NCBI GenBank assembly: GCA_003211955.1
Contig: QCRH01000007.1
Span: 1-38,917, forward strand
Origin: Prochlorococcus sp. AG-459-O09
GTDB taxonomy: Bacteria > Cyanobacteriota > Cyanobacteriia > PCC-6307 > Cyanobiaceae
Reading direction: 5' to 3'
DNA: 38,917 nt
Shown here one piece after another: positions 17,549 through 25,783 of this stretch. The notes under the pieces were generated by a model. That model worked only from the letters and a program-made list of their open reading frames with translations, was not told the DNA's origin and did no database searches. A program made the position numbers and the translations under genes. Positions within the stretch are counted from its first letter, which is position 1. Each line of letters starts with the position of its first letter.

Positions 17549-18613
17549 ATGAAAAAAAAAATACCAGTTATAGTTGTTTCGGGATTTCTTGGTTCAGGTA
17601 AAACAACTTTTCTAAGATATCTATTAAAAGAGAGTAATAAAAAATTTGGTTTAATAATTAATGAATTTGGTGATGTTGGAATTGATGGTGATTTGATTAA
17701 AAGTTGTGATAACTGTGATAAATCTGAAGACGATTGCGTAATTGAATTAAACAATGGATGTTTATGTTGTACTGTTCAAGATGATTTTGTTCCATCAATA
17801 AAAGCTCTCCTAGAATTTAATCCTCCTATAGAATCAATAATTATCGAAACAAGTGGCTTGGCACTACCAATTCCCTTAATTCAAGCACTTAACTGGCCTG
17901 AGATTAGGTCTTCCATCTACCTTGATGTTGTTGTTGGTATCGTTAATGGAGAATCAATGCTTAATGGTTCACCAATTAATGATTTAAATAAAATAACAAA
18001 ACAATATAATGAAACAGATAAAATTGATCACAACGCCACTATAGATGAACTTTTTGAGGAGCAACTAGAAGTTTCTGATATCGTTTTAGTCTCTAGATCA
18101 GATATCTTAAATGATGATCAGTTTGATGTTGTAAAAAATAAAATTGAAGGAAGATTTAATTCATCTACACCAGTCCTTAAATCAAAGAATGGCAAAATTG
18201 ATTTAAATTATCTATTTGACTTTAATTTTAAAAAAGAGACTTATAAAGAATTTTTAACGGAAGAACATGATCATAATCATGTCGAGCTTGTATCAGATTC
18301 ATTTAAATTAAATTATTTCCTTGAAAAAAATGAGTTTGAAAAGGAGATTTCAAAAATCTTGGATGAATTAAACATTCTTCGAATAAAAGGACGTATTTGG
18401 ATTCCAAACAAATCATTGCCTTTACAAATACAAATTGTTGGAAAGAAAATTAATACTTGGTTTGAAGAAGCTCCAAACAATTGTTGGAGACCAAATGATA
18501 ATGCTGGACTTGAATTAGTAATAATTTCCTTTGATGTAAAATCAATAAAAACTTTCAATAGAAAAATTAAAGAGAAATTTAAGATTTTAAGTGACCCAAA
18601 AATAGCAATTTGA
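17549..18613 (+). CDS. cobW: CobW-type GTPase metallochaperone (COG0523)
   Basis: This is a G3E GTPase that handles metal ions, in this subgroup linked to cobalamin synthesis. Walker A is GFLGSGKTT (residues 12-20). The metal site CLCC is at 71-74, preceded by further cysteines at 53, 56 and 63. The LFEEQL segment typical of true CobW is at about 168-173. A histidine-rich stretch, HDHNH, is at 240-244 and a CobW C-terminal domain follows to 354. The usual NKxD guanine motif reads SRSD (182-185), keeping only the Asp. Its neighbours are the pentapeptide gene 9 bases upstream and a small zinc-ribbon-like gene 46 bases downstream. Other COG0523 zinc chaperones are the alternative. Confidence 0.85.
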   Translation: MKKKIPVIVVSGFLGSGKTTFLRYLLKESNKKFGLIINEFGDVGIDGDLIKSCDNCDKSEDDCVIELNNGCLCCTVQDDFVPSIKALLEFNPPIESIIIETSGLALPIPLIQALNWPEIRSSIYLDVVVGIVNGESMLNGSPINDLNKITKQYNETDKIDHNATIDELFEEQLEVSDIVLVSRSDILNDDQFDVVKNKIEGRFNSSTPVLKSKNGKIDLNYLFDFNFKKETYKEFLTEEHDHNHVELVSDSFKLNYFLEKNEFEKEISKILDELNILRIKGRIWIPNKSLPLQIQIVGKKINTWFEEAPNNCWRPNDNAGLELVIISFDVKSIKTFNRKIKEKFKILSDPKIAI

Positions 18614-18659
18614 CTTTAAAATCAGCTGCTGAGATACTTACTTCAATAGACAGCCCAAG

Positions 18660-18824
18660 ATGCAAAATCCAAAAATTGCTTTAAAACAAATAATCTCTGA
18701 CGATGTTACTTCAATTGATAAAATAAAATGTTCAAAATGTGTAGGGGCAGGAAATTTTAAAACACATGAAAATTCAAGAAGGACTTGCTTAGTTTGTTTT
18801 GGTAGAGGCTACATAAACATTTAA
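18660..18824 (+). CDS. Small zinc-ribbon-like protein with DnaJ-type CxxC motifs
   Basis: This 54-residue open frame starts at ATG 18660 and stops at TAA 18824. It has two CxxC motifs in DnaJ zinc-finger style, CSKCVGAGNF (residues 24-33) and CLVCFGRGY (about 43-51), each followed by the G-x-G turn. Four cysteines spaced this way are very unlikely by chance in AT-rich noncoding DNA. The N-terminal 20 residues form a short helix-like leader. Similar small cyanobacterial and plastid proteins bind zinc and may assist protein folding or assembly. It sits between cobW and purS on the same strand. Zinc binding is inferred from the motif. Confidence 0.75.
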   Translation: MQNPKIALKQIISDDVTSIDKIKCSKCVGAGNFKTHENSRRTCLVCFGRGYINI

Positions 18825-18923
18825 TAACTCAGAAAACCTTAAGGTAAAAAAATATTTGTTTATTAATCAATAGTACTTTTTATTAAAATTTAAACTAATC
18901 TTCTAGTAGAAATTAATTTTTAA

Positions 18924-19178
18924 TTGGACCAATTTGCTGTAAAAGTATTTGTAAGACTAAGACCCTCAGTTTTAGATCCAGCAGGAGAAGCTACCAAATC
19001 TGCTTCTATAAAACTTGGAGCCGAGGGAATAAAATCACTACGTATAGGAAAAATGATTGAAGTAAAAATAGAAGGTAATGGTGAAAACGAAGTAAGAGAA
19101 AAAATTGATTTATTGTGTGATCGGTTATTCGCAAATACGGTCATTGAAGATTATGAGTATTCACTAGAAAAATTATAA
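18924..19178 (+). CDS. purS: Phosphoribosylformylglycinamidine synthase subunit PurS
   Basis: This is the small bridging subunit of the three-part FGAM synthase (PurS, PurQ and PurL) in purine synthesis. It is an 84-residue beta-alpha-beta protein with [20 protein letters not shown] at the start and the [13 protein letters not shown] core. The start is TTG at 18924, because a stop codon sits immediately upstream in frame (18921-18923) and no ATG precedes the conserved N-terminus. The stop is one base before the purQ ATG, so the two are translationally coupled. PurL is elsewhere. Confidence 0.95.
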   Translation: MDQFAVKVFVRLRPSVLDPAGEATKSASIKLGAEGIKSLRIGKMIEVKIEGNGENEVREKIDLLCDRLFANTVIEDYEYSLEKL

Positions 19179-19179
19179 G

Positions 19180-19845
19180 ATGGATGATTTTACTGTAGGA
19201 ATTGTTGTCTTCCCTGGTTCTAATTGTGATCGTGATGTTTCATGGGCATTGGAAGGTTGTTTAGACATAAGAACAAAATACCTGTGGCATGAGTCTTCAG
19301 ATTTAAGCGATGTAGATGCAATAGTTTTACCAGGAGGATTTAGCTATGGTGATTATTTAAGATGCGGAGCAATTGCGAGATTCTCTCTATTAATAAATGC
19401 TTTGGAAGAGTTTGTTAAAAGTGGAAAAAGAGTTTTAGGAATTTGTAATGGGTTTCAAATTTTGACAGAATCAGGCTTTTTGCCTGGTGCCCTTACTGCA
19501 AATAAAAACCTTAATTTCATCTGTGATGATGTTGAACTTGATATTGTTTCTTCAAAAGGAGGTTGGTTTAATGATGGAAGTGAAAAACAAACTATTAAGT
19601 TACCCATAGCGCATGGGGAAGGAAGATATTATTGTGATTCTGATACTTTAAAAAAACTTGTAGATAATGAATTGATCGCTTTGAGATATAAAAATAATCC
19701 TAATGGATCCTCATTCGATATCGCAGGCATAACTAATAAAAAGGGAAATGTTCTAGGTTTAATGCCTCATCCAGAGCGTGCATGTGACGAGATAATTGGT
19801 GGGACTGATGGTCTCTTTACATTAAAATCATTAATATTGAAATAA
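19180..19845 (+). CDS. purQ: Phosphoribosylformylglycinamidine synthase glutaminase subunit PurQ
   Basis: This subunit releases ammonia from glutamine for PurL. It is a class I glutamine amidotransferase of 221 residues. The nucleophilic elbow GICNGFQIL carries Cys89. The oxyanion region [17 protein letters not shown] and the C-terminal catalytic His/Glu segment [10 protein letters not shown] are both present. It begins one base after purS ends. A bidirectional terminator hairpin starts at its stop codon and separates it from the convergent class II aldolase gene. Confidence 0.97.
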   Translation: MDDFTVGIVVFPGSNCDRDVSWALEGCLDIRTKYLWHESSDLSDVDAIVLPGGFSYGDYLRCGAIARFSLLINALEEFVKSGKRVLGICNGFQILTESGFLPGALTANKNLNFICDDVELDIVSSKGGWFNDGSEKQTIKLPIAHGEGRYYCDSDTLKKLVDNELIALRYKNNPNGSSFDIAGITNKKGNVLGLMPHPERACDEIIGGTDGLFTLKSLILK

Positions 19846-19876
19846 AAAAAGACCCCCAATTTTGGAGGTCTTTTTT
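19843..19876. terminator. Bidirectional intrinsic terminator between purQ and fbaA
   Basis: GACCCCCA and TGGAGGTC (19851-19870) form a GC-rich stem with one mismatch and a short AT loop. A run of A precedes it (19844-19850) and a run of T follows (19871-19876), so it can end transcripts from both convergent genes. It is the clearest terminator in the window. Confidence 0.85.
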
Positions 19877-19894
19877 GTTTGATTCAGTTATAAA

Positions 19895-20968
19895 TTAAAC
19901 AGTAGCGTTTACTTTTGGATCTAAATCACCTTTAGCGTAAAGATCAGCAAAGTAATTGGTGCTGTTTTGCTTGATCTTACTTGCTTGACCTTCGCACCAG
20001 AACTGCTTGTATCTGTCAAGACAAACCTGCTTCATGTATTTTCTAGCAGGTTTGTTGAAATGTCTTGGGTCAAAGTTTGACTTGTCAGCAAATGCTGCCT
20101 CTCTTACCGCGGCAGTAAAAGCAAGTCTGTTATCAGTATCAATGTTGACTTTCCTGACTCCATTTCTTATTCCCTCTTGAATCTCTTCAACAGGAACGCC
20201 ATATGTTTGAGGAATTTCACCACCATATTTGTTAATGATATCCAACCATTCCTGAGGCACTGAACTAGATCCATGCATTACAAGATGTGTATTTGGAAGT
20301 GCTTTATGGATTTCAGCAATTCTGCTTATTGCAAGAACTTCTCCTGTAGGTTTCCTTGTGAATTTATATGCACCATGACTTGTACCTATAGCAATTGCTA
20401 ATGCATCAACTTTTGTTTTAGCGACAAAATCTGCAGCTTCTTCAGGATCAGTCAAAAGCATATCTGTAGAAAGTTCACCTTCAAATCCATGACCATCTTC
20501 TGCCTCACCTTTTCCTGTTTCTAATGAACCTAAGCAACCCAACTCTCCTTCAACACTAACTCCAACTGAATGAGCGAAATCTACTACTTTTTTTGTTACT
20601 GCAACATTATATTCGTAACTAGCAGGTGTTTTTGCATCTGCCTCTAGAGAACCATCCATCATTACTGATGTAAAACCATTTATTGCTGCTGAATAACATG
20701 TTGATGGCTCATTACCATGGTCTTGGTGCATCACTACTGGAATATTAGGATATGTTTCTGTAGCGGCAAGTATTAGATGACGTAGGAAAATTTCTCCTGC
20801 ATAATTTCTTGCCCCTCTTGAAGCTTGGAGGATTACAGGACTATCTGTTTCATATGCTGCTTCCATGATTGCTTGAACTTGTTCAAGGTTATTAACATTG
20901 AAAGCTGGAATGCCGTAACCATTCTCAGCAGCGTGATCTAAAAGTAGTCTTAGTGGAACGAGGGCCAT
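19895..20968 (-). CDS. fbaA: Fructose-bisphosphate aldolase, class II
   Basis: This is a zinc-dependent aldolase that joins or splits fructose 1,6-bisphosphate, and sedoheptulose 1,7-bisphosphate in the Calvin cycle. It is the bacterial/cyanobacterial form. Zinc and catalytic residues lie in MHQDHGN (residues 80-86), [11 protein letters not shown] and [20 protein letters not shown] and [12 protein letters not shown] bind phosphate and the cation. The 357-residue length suits the cyanobacterial subtype. Directly upstream lies an unrelated class I aldolase, with a 146-base gap containing a probable promoter, so this gene can be expressed separately. Confidence 0.97.
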   Translation of the reverse strand: MALVPLRLLLDHAAENGYGIPAFNVNNLEQVQAIMEAAYETDSPVILQASRGARNYAGEIFLRHLILAATETYPNIPVVMHQDHGNEPSTCYSAAINGFTSVMMDGSLEADAKTPASYEYNVAVTKKVVDFAHSVGVSVEGELGCLGSLETGKGEAEDGHGFEGELSTDMLLTDPEEAADFVAKTKVDALAIAIGTSHGAYKFTRKPTGEVLAISRIAEIHKALPNTHLVMHGSSSVPQEWLDIINKYGGEIPQTYGVPVEEIQEGIRNGVRKVNIDTDNRLAFTAAVREAAFADKSNFDPRHFNKPARKYMKQVCLDRYKQFWCEGQASKIKQNSTNYFADLYAKGDLDPKVNATV

Positions 20969-21015
20969 AATTAAAATAAGTTAAATGCCATAAAAGCATA
21001 TGTTTCCGCGAGTTT

Positions 21016-21021
21016 AGTATA
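21016..21021 (-). promoter_or_regulatory. Candidate -10 element for the class II aldolase
   Basis: Read on the minus strand the hexamer is TATACT, close to the sigma-70-type -10 consensus. It would give a leader of about 40 bases. A -35 box at normal spacing is not obvious, as is usual for promoters of these cyanobacteria. Confidence 0.35.
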
Positions 21022-21114
21022 AAGAGGTATCAAATGTCACGTCATTAGATATACAAAATACTAAATTAAAGAAACTAATTTTATGACCCAGAGTATATTT
21101 TTAGAATTTTTTAG

Positions 21115-22182
21115 TTAGTAAGTGTAGCCTGCTACAAACAATTGCTCATCAGATGAAGGTTGAGATCCTGCTACATAGGCACCTTTTGAAGCTTCAGAGT
21201 TTGCTTGAGCTCTTGCTATTAGTGCTTTTTGACCTCCTTCAACGTCGCTTCCTTCCCAAGCCTTTAAGCATGAATGCTGTAGTGCTCTTCCATAGGAAAA
21301 TGAAACATTCCATAAAGCTTTCCTGTAAAGAGTGTTGATATTATTTAAGTAAACAGAAGCAGCTTCTTCGCTTAACCCTCCTGATAAGAAAACTATTCCA
21401 GGAACAGATGCAGGAACGCATCTTTCCATAGTTCTGATTGTCATTTCAGCAACTTTCATTGGATCAGCCTTTTTTGGACAATCTGCTCCATTAACTGTCA
21501 TAGAGGGTTTTAATAGAGTTCCTTCTAGAAAAACTCCATTTGCTTGACAGGCAATATAAACCTGCTTTATTACCTCTTCTTGGACTTCAGCAGTTTTTTC
21601 AATAGTATGATCGCCGTCCATTAAGATTTCAGGTTCAATAATTGGTACCAAACCAGATTCTTGAACTGATCTTGCATACCTTGCTAATCCCCAAGCATTC
21701 TCTTGAATTGATAGTTTTGAAGGGCAACCATCATTTGTAATTTGCAGAACTGCTCTCCACTTTGCAAATCTTGCACCTTGTTCATAATATTTTGCTGCTC
21801 TTTCAACTAACCCATCTAGGCCAGAGCAAAAAGTTTCTACATCTCCTCCTCCAGGAAGTGGATTTAGCCCTTTATCGACCTTTATACCTGGAATAATACC
21901 TAAATCATTTAGTTTCTTAACCATTAACTCACCATCTTGGTGATTCTGATAAAGAGTTTCTTCGAAGAGGATTGCACCACTTATATACTTGCCAAGACCT
22001 TCTGTAGTAAAAAGCATTCCTCTGTATGCCTTCCTATTGTCTTCAGTATTCTCAACGCCAATTCCAGCGAGTCTTTTACCTACTGTTTTAGTGGATTCAT
22101 CTACTGCTAATATCCCTTTCCCCTTAGAAGCTAGTAATTGAGCATTCTCTTTAAGCTCATTTTTGTAATAATTTAAAGCCAT
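21115..22182 (-). CDS. Fructose-bisphosphate aldolase, class I (eukaryotic type)
   Basis: This is a Schiff-base aldolase of 355 residues, not homologous to the class II enzyme beside it. The Schiff-base lysine is K225 in LEGTLLKPSM. Asp28 (AVDEST), Lys101, Lys141 and Glu183 (IIEPEI) match the catalytic set of animal and plastid aldolases. The protein ends in Tyr (VAGYTY), like eukaryotic class I enzymes. From memory, published work describes a red-algal plastid-type aldolase inserted upstream of the native class II gene in some Prochlorococcus and marine Synechococcus, and this arrangement fits it. Gene transfer is therefore established knowledge applied here, not shown by this sequence alone. 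Confidence 0.95.
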   Translation of the reverse strand: MALNYYKNELKENAQLLASKGKGILAVDESTKTVGKRLAGIGVENTEDNRKAYRGMLFTTEGLGKYISGAILFEETLYQNHQDGELMVKKLNDLGIIPGIKVDKGLNPLPGGGDVETFCSGLDGLVERAAKYYEQGARFAKWRAVLQITNDGCPSKLSIQENAWGLARYARSVQESGLVPIIEPEILMDGDHTIEKTAEVQEEVIKQVYIACQANGVFLEGTLLKPSMTVNGADCPKKADPMKVAEMTIRTMERCVPASVPGIVFLSGGLSEEAASVYLNNINTLYRKALWNVSFSYGRALQHSCLKAWEGSDVEGGQKALIARAQANSEASKGAYVAGSQPSSDEQLFVAGYTY

Positions 22183-22285
22183 TCTTTAATAATTCAGTTC
22201 AATTGATTTTTCCAGAATATGAAAAAAAAATAAAATCAATCCAATACTTTATCGAGTGATAATTGCTACTTATAGATGTATAGCT

Positions 22286-23383
22286 TTAAATTTTGATTCT
22301 TAATCCGCTTTTCGAAGATTCTCTTATAGCCTCGCAAACTTTATGACTAGCAAGTCCCTCACATAAGCCTGGGATAATGGGTGTTTTATTAAAAATACTC
22401 TCAGCCCATAAATTTTGAATTCTTAAAACTGGAGCTATTCTCCCATCAGTCCATGTTTTTTCAAAATTAAAATTTGAATCTGCTGTTAGATTTTGTATTT
22501 TATTTTCGTTGTTTGAATATTTCAAATTAAAACCATGGACATAATCTTTTTGGTTCTCGCTTTTAAGAATAAGTGAACCTTTGCTTCCATATATTTCTAA
22601 ACTAAATCCTCTACCGTTTTTAGAAATCGATGATAAAGATACCTGACATGGAATAAGATTCGAGCTGTAGTTTGACATTTCTATATTGGCTAAACATACA
22701 TCTTCACTCGTAACATCATTTAAATTAGATGAATTAGGTAAAGGTCTTTTTTTTATTGATGTAGCTAACTTGCCAGTCACGTTTATTGCTTCTCCAAAAA
22801 ACCAATTCAAAATATCGAATGCATGAGTACCTAAGGCGCCAATAACTCCTCCACCTTTTTCTTCCAATGAATACCAATTCCATGATCTTTTGGGATCGGA
22901 TCTGCTGTCCATTAACCAATCTAATTTGACTAAATATATATCTCCTAAGATATTTTCATCAATAAGTTTTTTTGTCTGAAGGAAAAGAGGTACTTCTCTA
23001 TATTCAAAATCAACACATACGCTTAAATTATTAATCAAAGATATTCTCTGAAGCTCTTCAATTTCTGAGGAGGATATTGAAACGGGTTTTTCTAGGAGCA
23101 AATTTTTATTATTCTCAAGAGCTTGTTTTGCTAATTTAAATCTTGATTCAGGAGGGGTAGCAATAATGATCCCATCAATTTCTGGAGATTTAATTAAGTC
23201 ATCCCAATCATGAAAAAAATCTAAGCCCGTTTCTTTTTCTAATATCGTTTTTTGTTTTTTCTCGTAATGATAAATAGCTACAGGAGTTAAGTAATCAGAC
23301 TCTTTTATTGCCTCTAAATGAACTTTTTTACCAAACCCTAGTCCAGCGATTGCTATTTTTAATTTTTTATTTTTAGGATTCAT
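22286..23383 (-). CDS. Gfo/Idh/MocA-family oxidoreductase
   Basis: This is an NAD(P)-dependent sugar or inositol-type dehydrogenase whose substrate I cannot tell. The N-terminal Rossmann motif is IAGLGFGKKVHLEAI. The family EKP motif is in LLLEKPVSISS, where the Lys is catalytic. The C-terminal alpha/beta substrate domain includes GGGVIGALGTHAFDIL, where His is the usual proton donor. The 365-residue length is normal. It lies 2 bases after an exported protein gene and then accD, but these neighbours give no pathway hint. A glucose-fructose oxidoreductase-like or scyllo-inositol enzyme is possible. Confidence 0.88.
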   Translation of the reverse strand: MNPKNKKLKIAIAGLGFGKKVHLEAIKESDYLTPVAIYHYEKKQKTILEKETGLDFFHDWDDLIKSPEIDGIIIATPPESRFKLAKQALENNKNLLLEKPVSISSSEIEELQRISLINNLSVCVDFEYREVPLFLQTKKLIDENILGDIYLVKLDWLMDSRSDPKRSWNWYSLEEKGGGVIGALGTHAFDILNWFFGEAINVTGKLATSIKKRPLPNSSNLNDVTSEDVCLANIEMSNYSSNLIPCQVSLSSISKNGRGFSLEIYGSKGSLILKSENQKDYVHGFNLKYSNNENKIQNLTADSNFNFEKTWTDGRIAPVLRIQNLWAESIFNKTPIIPGLCEGLASHKVCEAIRESSKSGLRIKI

Positions 23384-23385
23384 TC

Positions 23386-23778
23386 TTATCCATTAATAAA
23401 CTCTGAACAGCTATTTTCAATAACAACATCTATGAGTTCATCATTATTAGAAGTTTGCCATTTTGAATTGAATTGAGGTATTCCATTTATGGAAGTATCT
23501 TTGAACTTTTTTTCATCGCAATTAATTCTCATAACATAAAGTGATAACTCTCCATCATCATCGGAATTAGTTGGATTTTTAAAGAACTTTGTTAAAACAC
23601 TTATTTCATTATTTGAAAGCTGCTTAATACTCCCTTTATCAAGCCATTCTTTCCCTTCATTATTCTCTTTTAGTAGGACCCAGTCAACATTTCCTATTCC
23701 AAAAGAATATGGAGCAAAATTTAAAATAAAAAATAATAGGCTTAAAGAAAAATAAAAGAAATTTGAAATAATTCTCAT
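23386..23778 (-). CDS. Exported small protein, possibly surface-adhesin E-like
   Basis: This 130-residue protein has an N-terminal hydrophobic signal segment (about residues 5-27, ending in PYSFG). The mature part is a compact domain with WVLLKENNEGKEWLDKGSI, a V/K-rich strand, RINCDEKKFKD and a C-terminal ENSCSEF, so it has two cysteines able to pair. The pattern resembles the surface-adhesin protein E family of small secreted proteins, but I am not certain of this. Its ATG follows the accD stop by one base, so it is translated with accD, although a functional link to fatty-acid synthesis is not obvious. Confidence 0.75.
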   Translation of the reverse strand: MRIISNFFYFSLSLLFFILNFAPYSFGIGNVDWVLLKENNEGKEWLDKGSIKQLSNNEISVLTKFFKNPTNSDDDGELSLYVMRINCDEKKFKDTSINGIPQFNSKWQTSNNDELIDVVIENSCSEFING

Positions 23779-23779
23779 T

Positions 23780-24661
23780 TTACATTTTTGCTTTTACAAG
23801 CTCTTTTACACCATGAATTTTTAAAATTTTAGTCAGAGTATCCTTGAGATCTTTTCTTTTAACTATTACATCAACAAAACCATGCTCAAGTAGATATTCA
23901 GCTGTTTGAAAATTATCGGGTAATTTTTCTCTTAATGTTTGTTCTATAACCCTTCTTCCAGCAAAACCAATAAGAGCTTTAGGCTCCGCCAAAATTAAAT
24001 CACCTAACATTGCAAAGCTTGCTGTTACCCCTCCAGTGGTTGGGTGAGTTAACAAGGGCATATAAAGAAGATTTTTTTCTTTATGTTTTTTTAATGCTCC
24101 AGATATTTTTGCCATTTGCATGAGACTTAACATACCTTCTTGCATCCTTGCTCCTCCTGATGCGCAAACAATAAGAATTGGAAAATTTTCTAGAGTTGCT
24201 CTCTCAATTATCCTTGTAATTTTTTCTCCAACTACTGAACCCATGGATCCTCCCATAAATCTAAAATCCATAACAGCTAATGCTAATGGCATTGAATTTA
24301 CAGAACAGATACCTGTTACGACTCCATCTCTTAAACCTGTGCCTGCTTGACTTTCTTTAATTCGATCAGCATACGCTCTTCTATCTTTAAAACCTAAAGG
24401 ATCTGTAGGACTTAGTGAACTATCAAATTCCTCGAATGAATTTTTGTCAGCAATTATATTTATCCTTTCATCGCTATTAATCCTATTGTGGTGTCCACAA
24501 TTACTACAAACATTGAAATTTGAAATTAGGTCTTTTCTATAGGCTACTTGCGAACATTCTAAACATTTAACCCACAAACCATCTCCCTCATCAGTATCTT
24601 GCGAAACTTTCCCAACAAATTGATCTTTACGCCTTGCGGCAAACCAGTCGATTAATGACAC
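23780..24661 (-). CDS. accD: Acetyl-CoA carboxylase carboxyltransferase subunit beta
   Basis: This subunit, with AccA, transfers CO2 from biotin to acetyl-CoA to start fatty-acid synthesis. An N-terminal zinc ribbon has Cys33, Cys36, Cys52 and Cys55. The carboxyltransferase crotonase fold follows, with [33 protein letters not shown] and [15 protein letters not shown]. The 293-residue length is normal. The start is GTG at 24659-24661, with AGGA 8-11 bases upstream, and it gives the expected MSLIDWF N-terminus. It is 133 bases downstream of prk and one base upstream of the exported protein gene. Confidence 0.97.
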   Translation of the reverse strand: MSLIDWFAARRKDQFVGKVSQDTDEGDGLWVKCLECSQVAYRKDLISNFNVCSNCGHHNRINSDERINIIADKNSFEEFDSSLSPTDPLGFKDRRAYADRIKESQAGTGLRDGVVTGICSVNSMPLALAVMDFRFMGGSMGSVVGEKITRIIERATLENFPILIVCASGGARMQEGMLSLMQMAKISGALKKHKEKNLLYMPLLTHPTTGGVTASFAMLGDLILAEPKALIGFAGRRVIEQTLREKLPDNFQTAEYLLEHGFVDVIVKRKDLKDTLTKILKIHGVKELVKAKM

Positions 24662-24794
24662 AACGTTTCCTGTTTTTTCTATTTAAGTCTAAATAAGGTA
24701 CTTTTATCAAGAAAGATATATAAAAATTTGAGATCCTCTAGATTAAAAACTCCTCAAAGTAAAAAATATAATGATTTTAATTGATAATCGAAAA

Positions 24795-25694
24795 TTAATT
24801 ATTATTTTTCTCCTCAATCATTTTATGAATTATTGGAGTGAGAATTAGTTCCATTGCGAATCCCATTTTCCCTCCATTTACAACAATACTTGTTGGACTT
24901 GACATAAATGAATCGTTAATCATTCCAAGCAAGTATTGAAAATCAATCCCCCATTTTTCTCTTGCCCCTTTTCTGAAATGTATGATCACAAAACTCTCAT
25001 CAGGAGTTGGGATATTCCTGCATATGAAAGGATTAGAAGTGTCAATTGTAGGAATTCTTTGGAAATTAATATCGGTTTTGCTGAATTGTGGGCAAATGTG
25101 ATTTATATAATCAGGCATTCTTCTCAATATAGTATCTACAATGGTTTCCGCTGAGTAACCTCTTTCTGCGTTATCTCTATGGATTTTTTGAATCCACTCT
25201 AAATTTGTTATCGGAACAACACCAACAAGTAAATCAGCATAAGATGCCACATTGTATCCATCACCTTCTACCCCGCCATGCAAACCTTCATAAAAAAGTA
25301 CATCTGTTCCCTCAGGAATATCTTCCCATGGAGTAAATTGTCCAGGTTCCAAGGATGTGCCAAGTCTTGCATTATGTTCTTCTGCTTCTTCAAGACTATG
25401 TAGATAATATCTTTTCTTTCCTCCTCCAGTTTCACCATAAATTTTAAAAAGTTCTTCTAGCTTGTCAAAAAGATTAGCCTCTGGACCAAAATGAGAGAAA
25501 TTTTCACCTTTTGAAAGAGCCTCTGCCATCGCTTTTTTCATAGGCATTCTTTCAAATCTGTGGTAACTATCACCTTCTACAACTGCGGGAACAATATCTT
25601 CTCTGGCAAAAATATGCTCAAAGGCTCTTTTTACTGTACTTGTTCCTGCTCCTGAAGATCCTGTTACAGCGACTACTGGATGACTTTTTGACAT
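24795..25694 (-). CDS. prk: Phosphoribulokinase, proteobacterial-type (class I)
   Basis: The enzyme phosphorylates ribulose 5-phosphate to ribulose 1,5-bisphosphate for Rubisco. The P-loop reads GSSGAGTSTV (12-21), followed by EGDSYHRFER and FSHFGPEAN. The long NLEWIQKIHRD...FSKTDINFQRIP region closely resembles the Rhodobacter-type enzyme as I recall it. The 299-residue length also fits the short proteobacterial class rather than the longer plant/cyanobacterial class. Only two cysteines occur, both far from the P-loop (HICPQF, FICRN), so the thioredoxin-sensitive Cys pair of the plant/cyanobacterial type is absent. It follows leuB by 89 bases. Confidence 0.95.
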   Translation of the reverse strand: MSKSHPVVAVTGSSGAGTSTVKRAFEHIFAREDIVPAVVEGDSYHRFERMPMKKAMAEALSKGENFSHFGPEANLFDKLEELFKIYGETGGGKKRYYLHSLEEAEEHNARLGTSLEPGQFTPWEDIPEGTDVLFYEGLHGGVEGDGYNVASYADLLVGVVPITNLEWIQKIHRDNAERGYSAETIVDTILRRMPDYINHICPQFSKTDINFQRIPTIDTSNPFICRNIPTPDESFVIIHFRKGAREKWGIDFQYLLGMINDSFMSSPTSIVVNGGKMGFAMELILTPIIHKMIEEKNNN

Positions 25695-25783
25695 TTTTTA
25701 AAAACAATATCTCATGATTCTGACAGGTAATATGCCAACTTTATGTTTTACTTAAAAATATTTTTTTATTTATTAATTTTTTT

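Noticed and set aside
24706-24765. TTTGAG...CTCAAA repeat between prk and accD as a terminator
   Set aside because: Six bp of stem around a loop of about 20 bases would be unstable, and the gap could as well hold the accD promoter.
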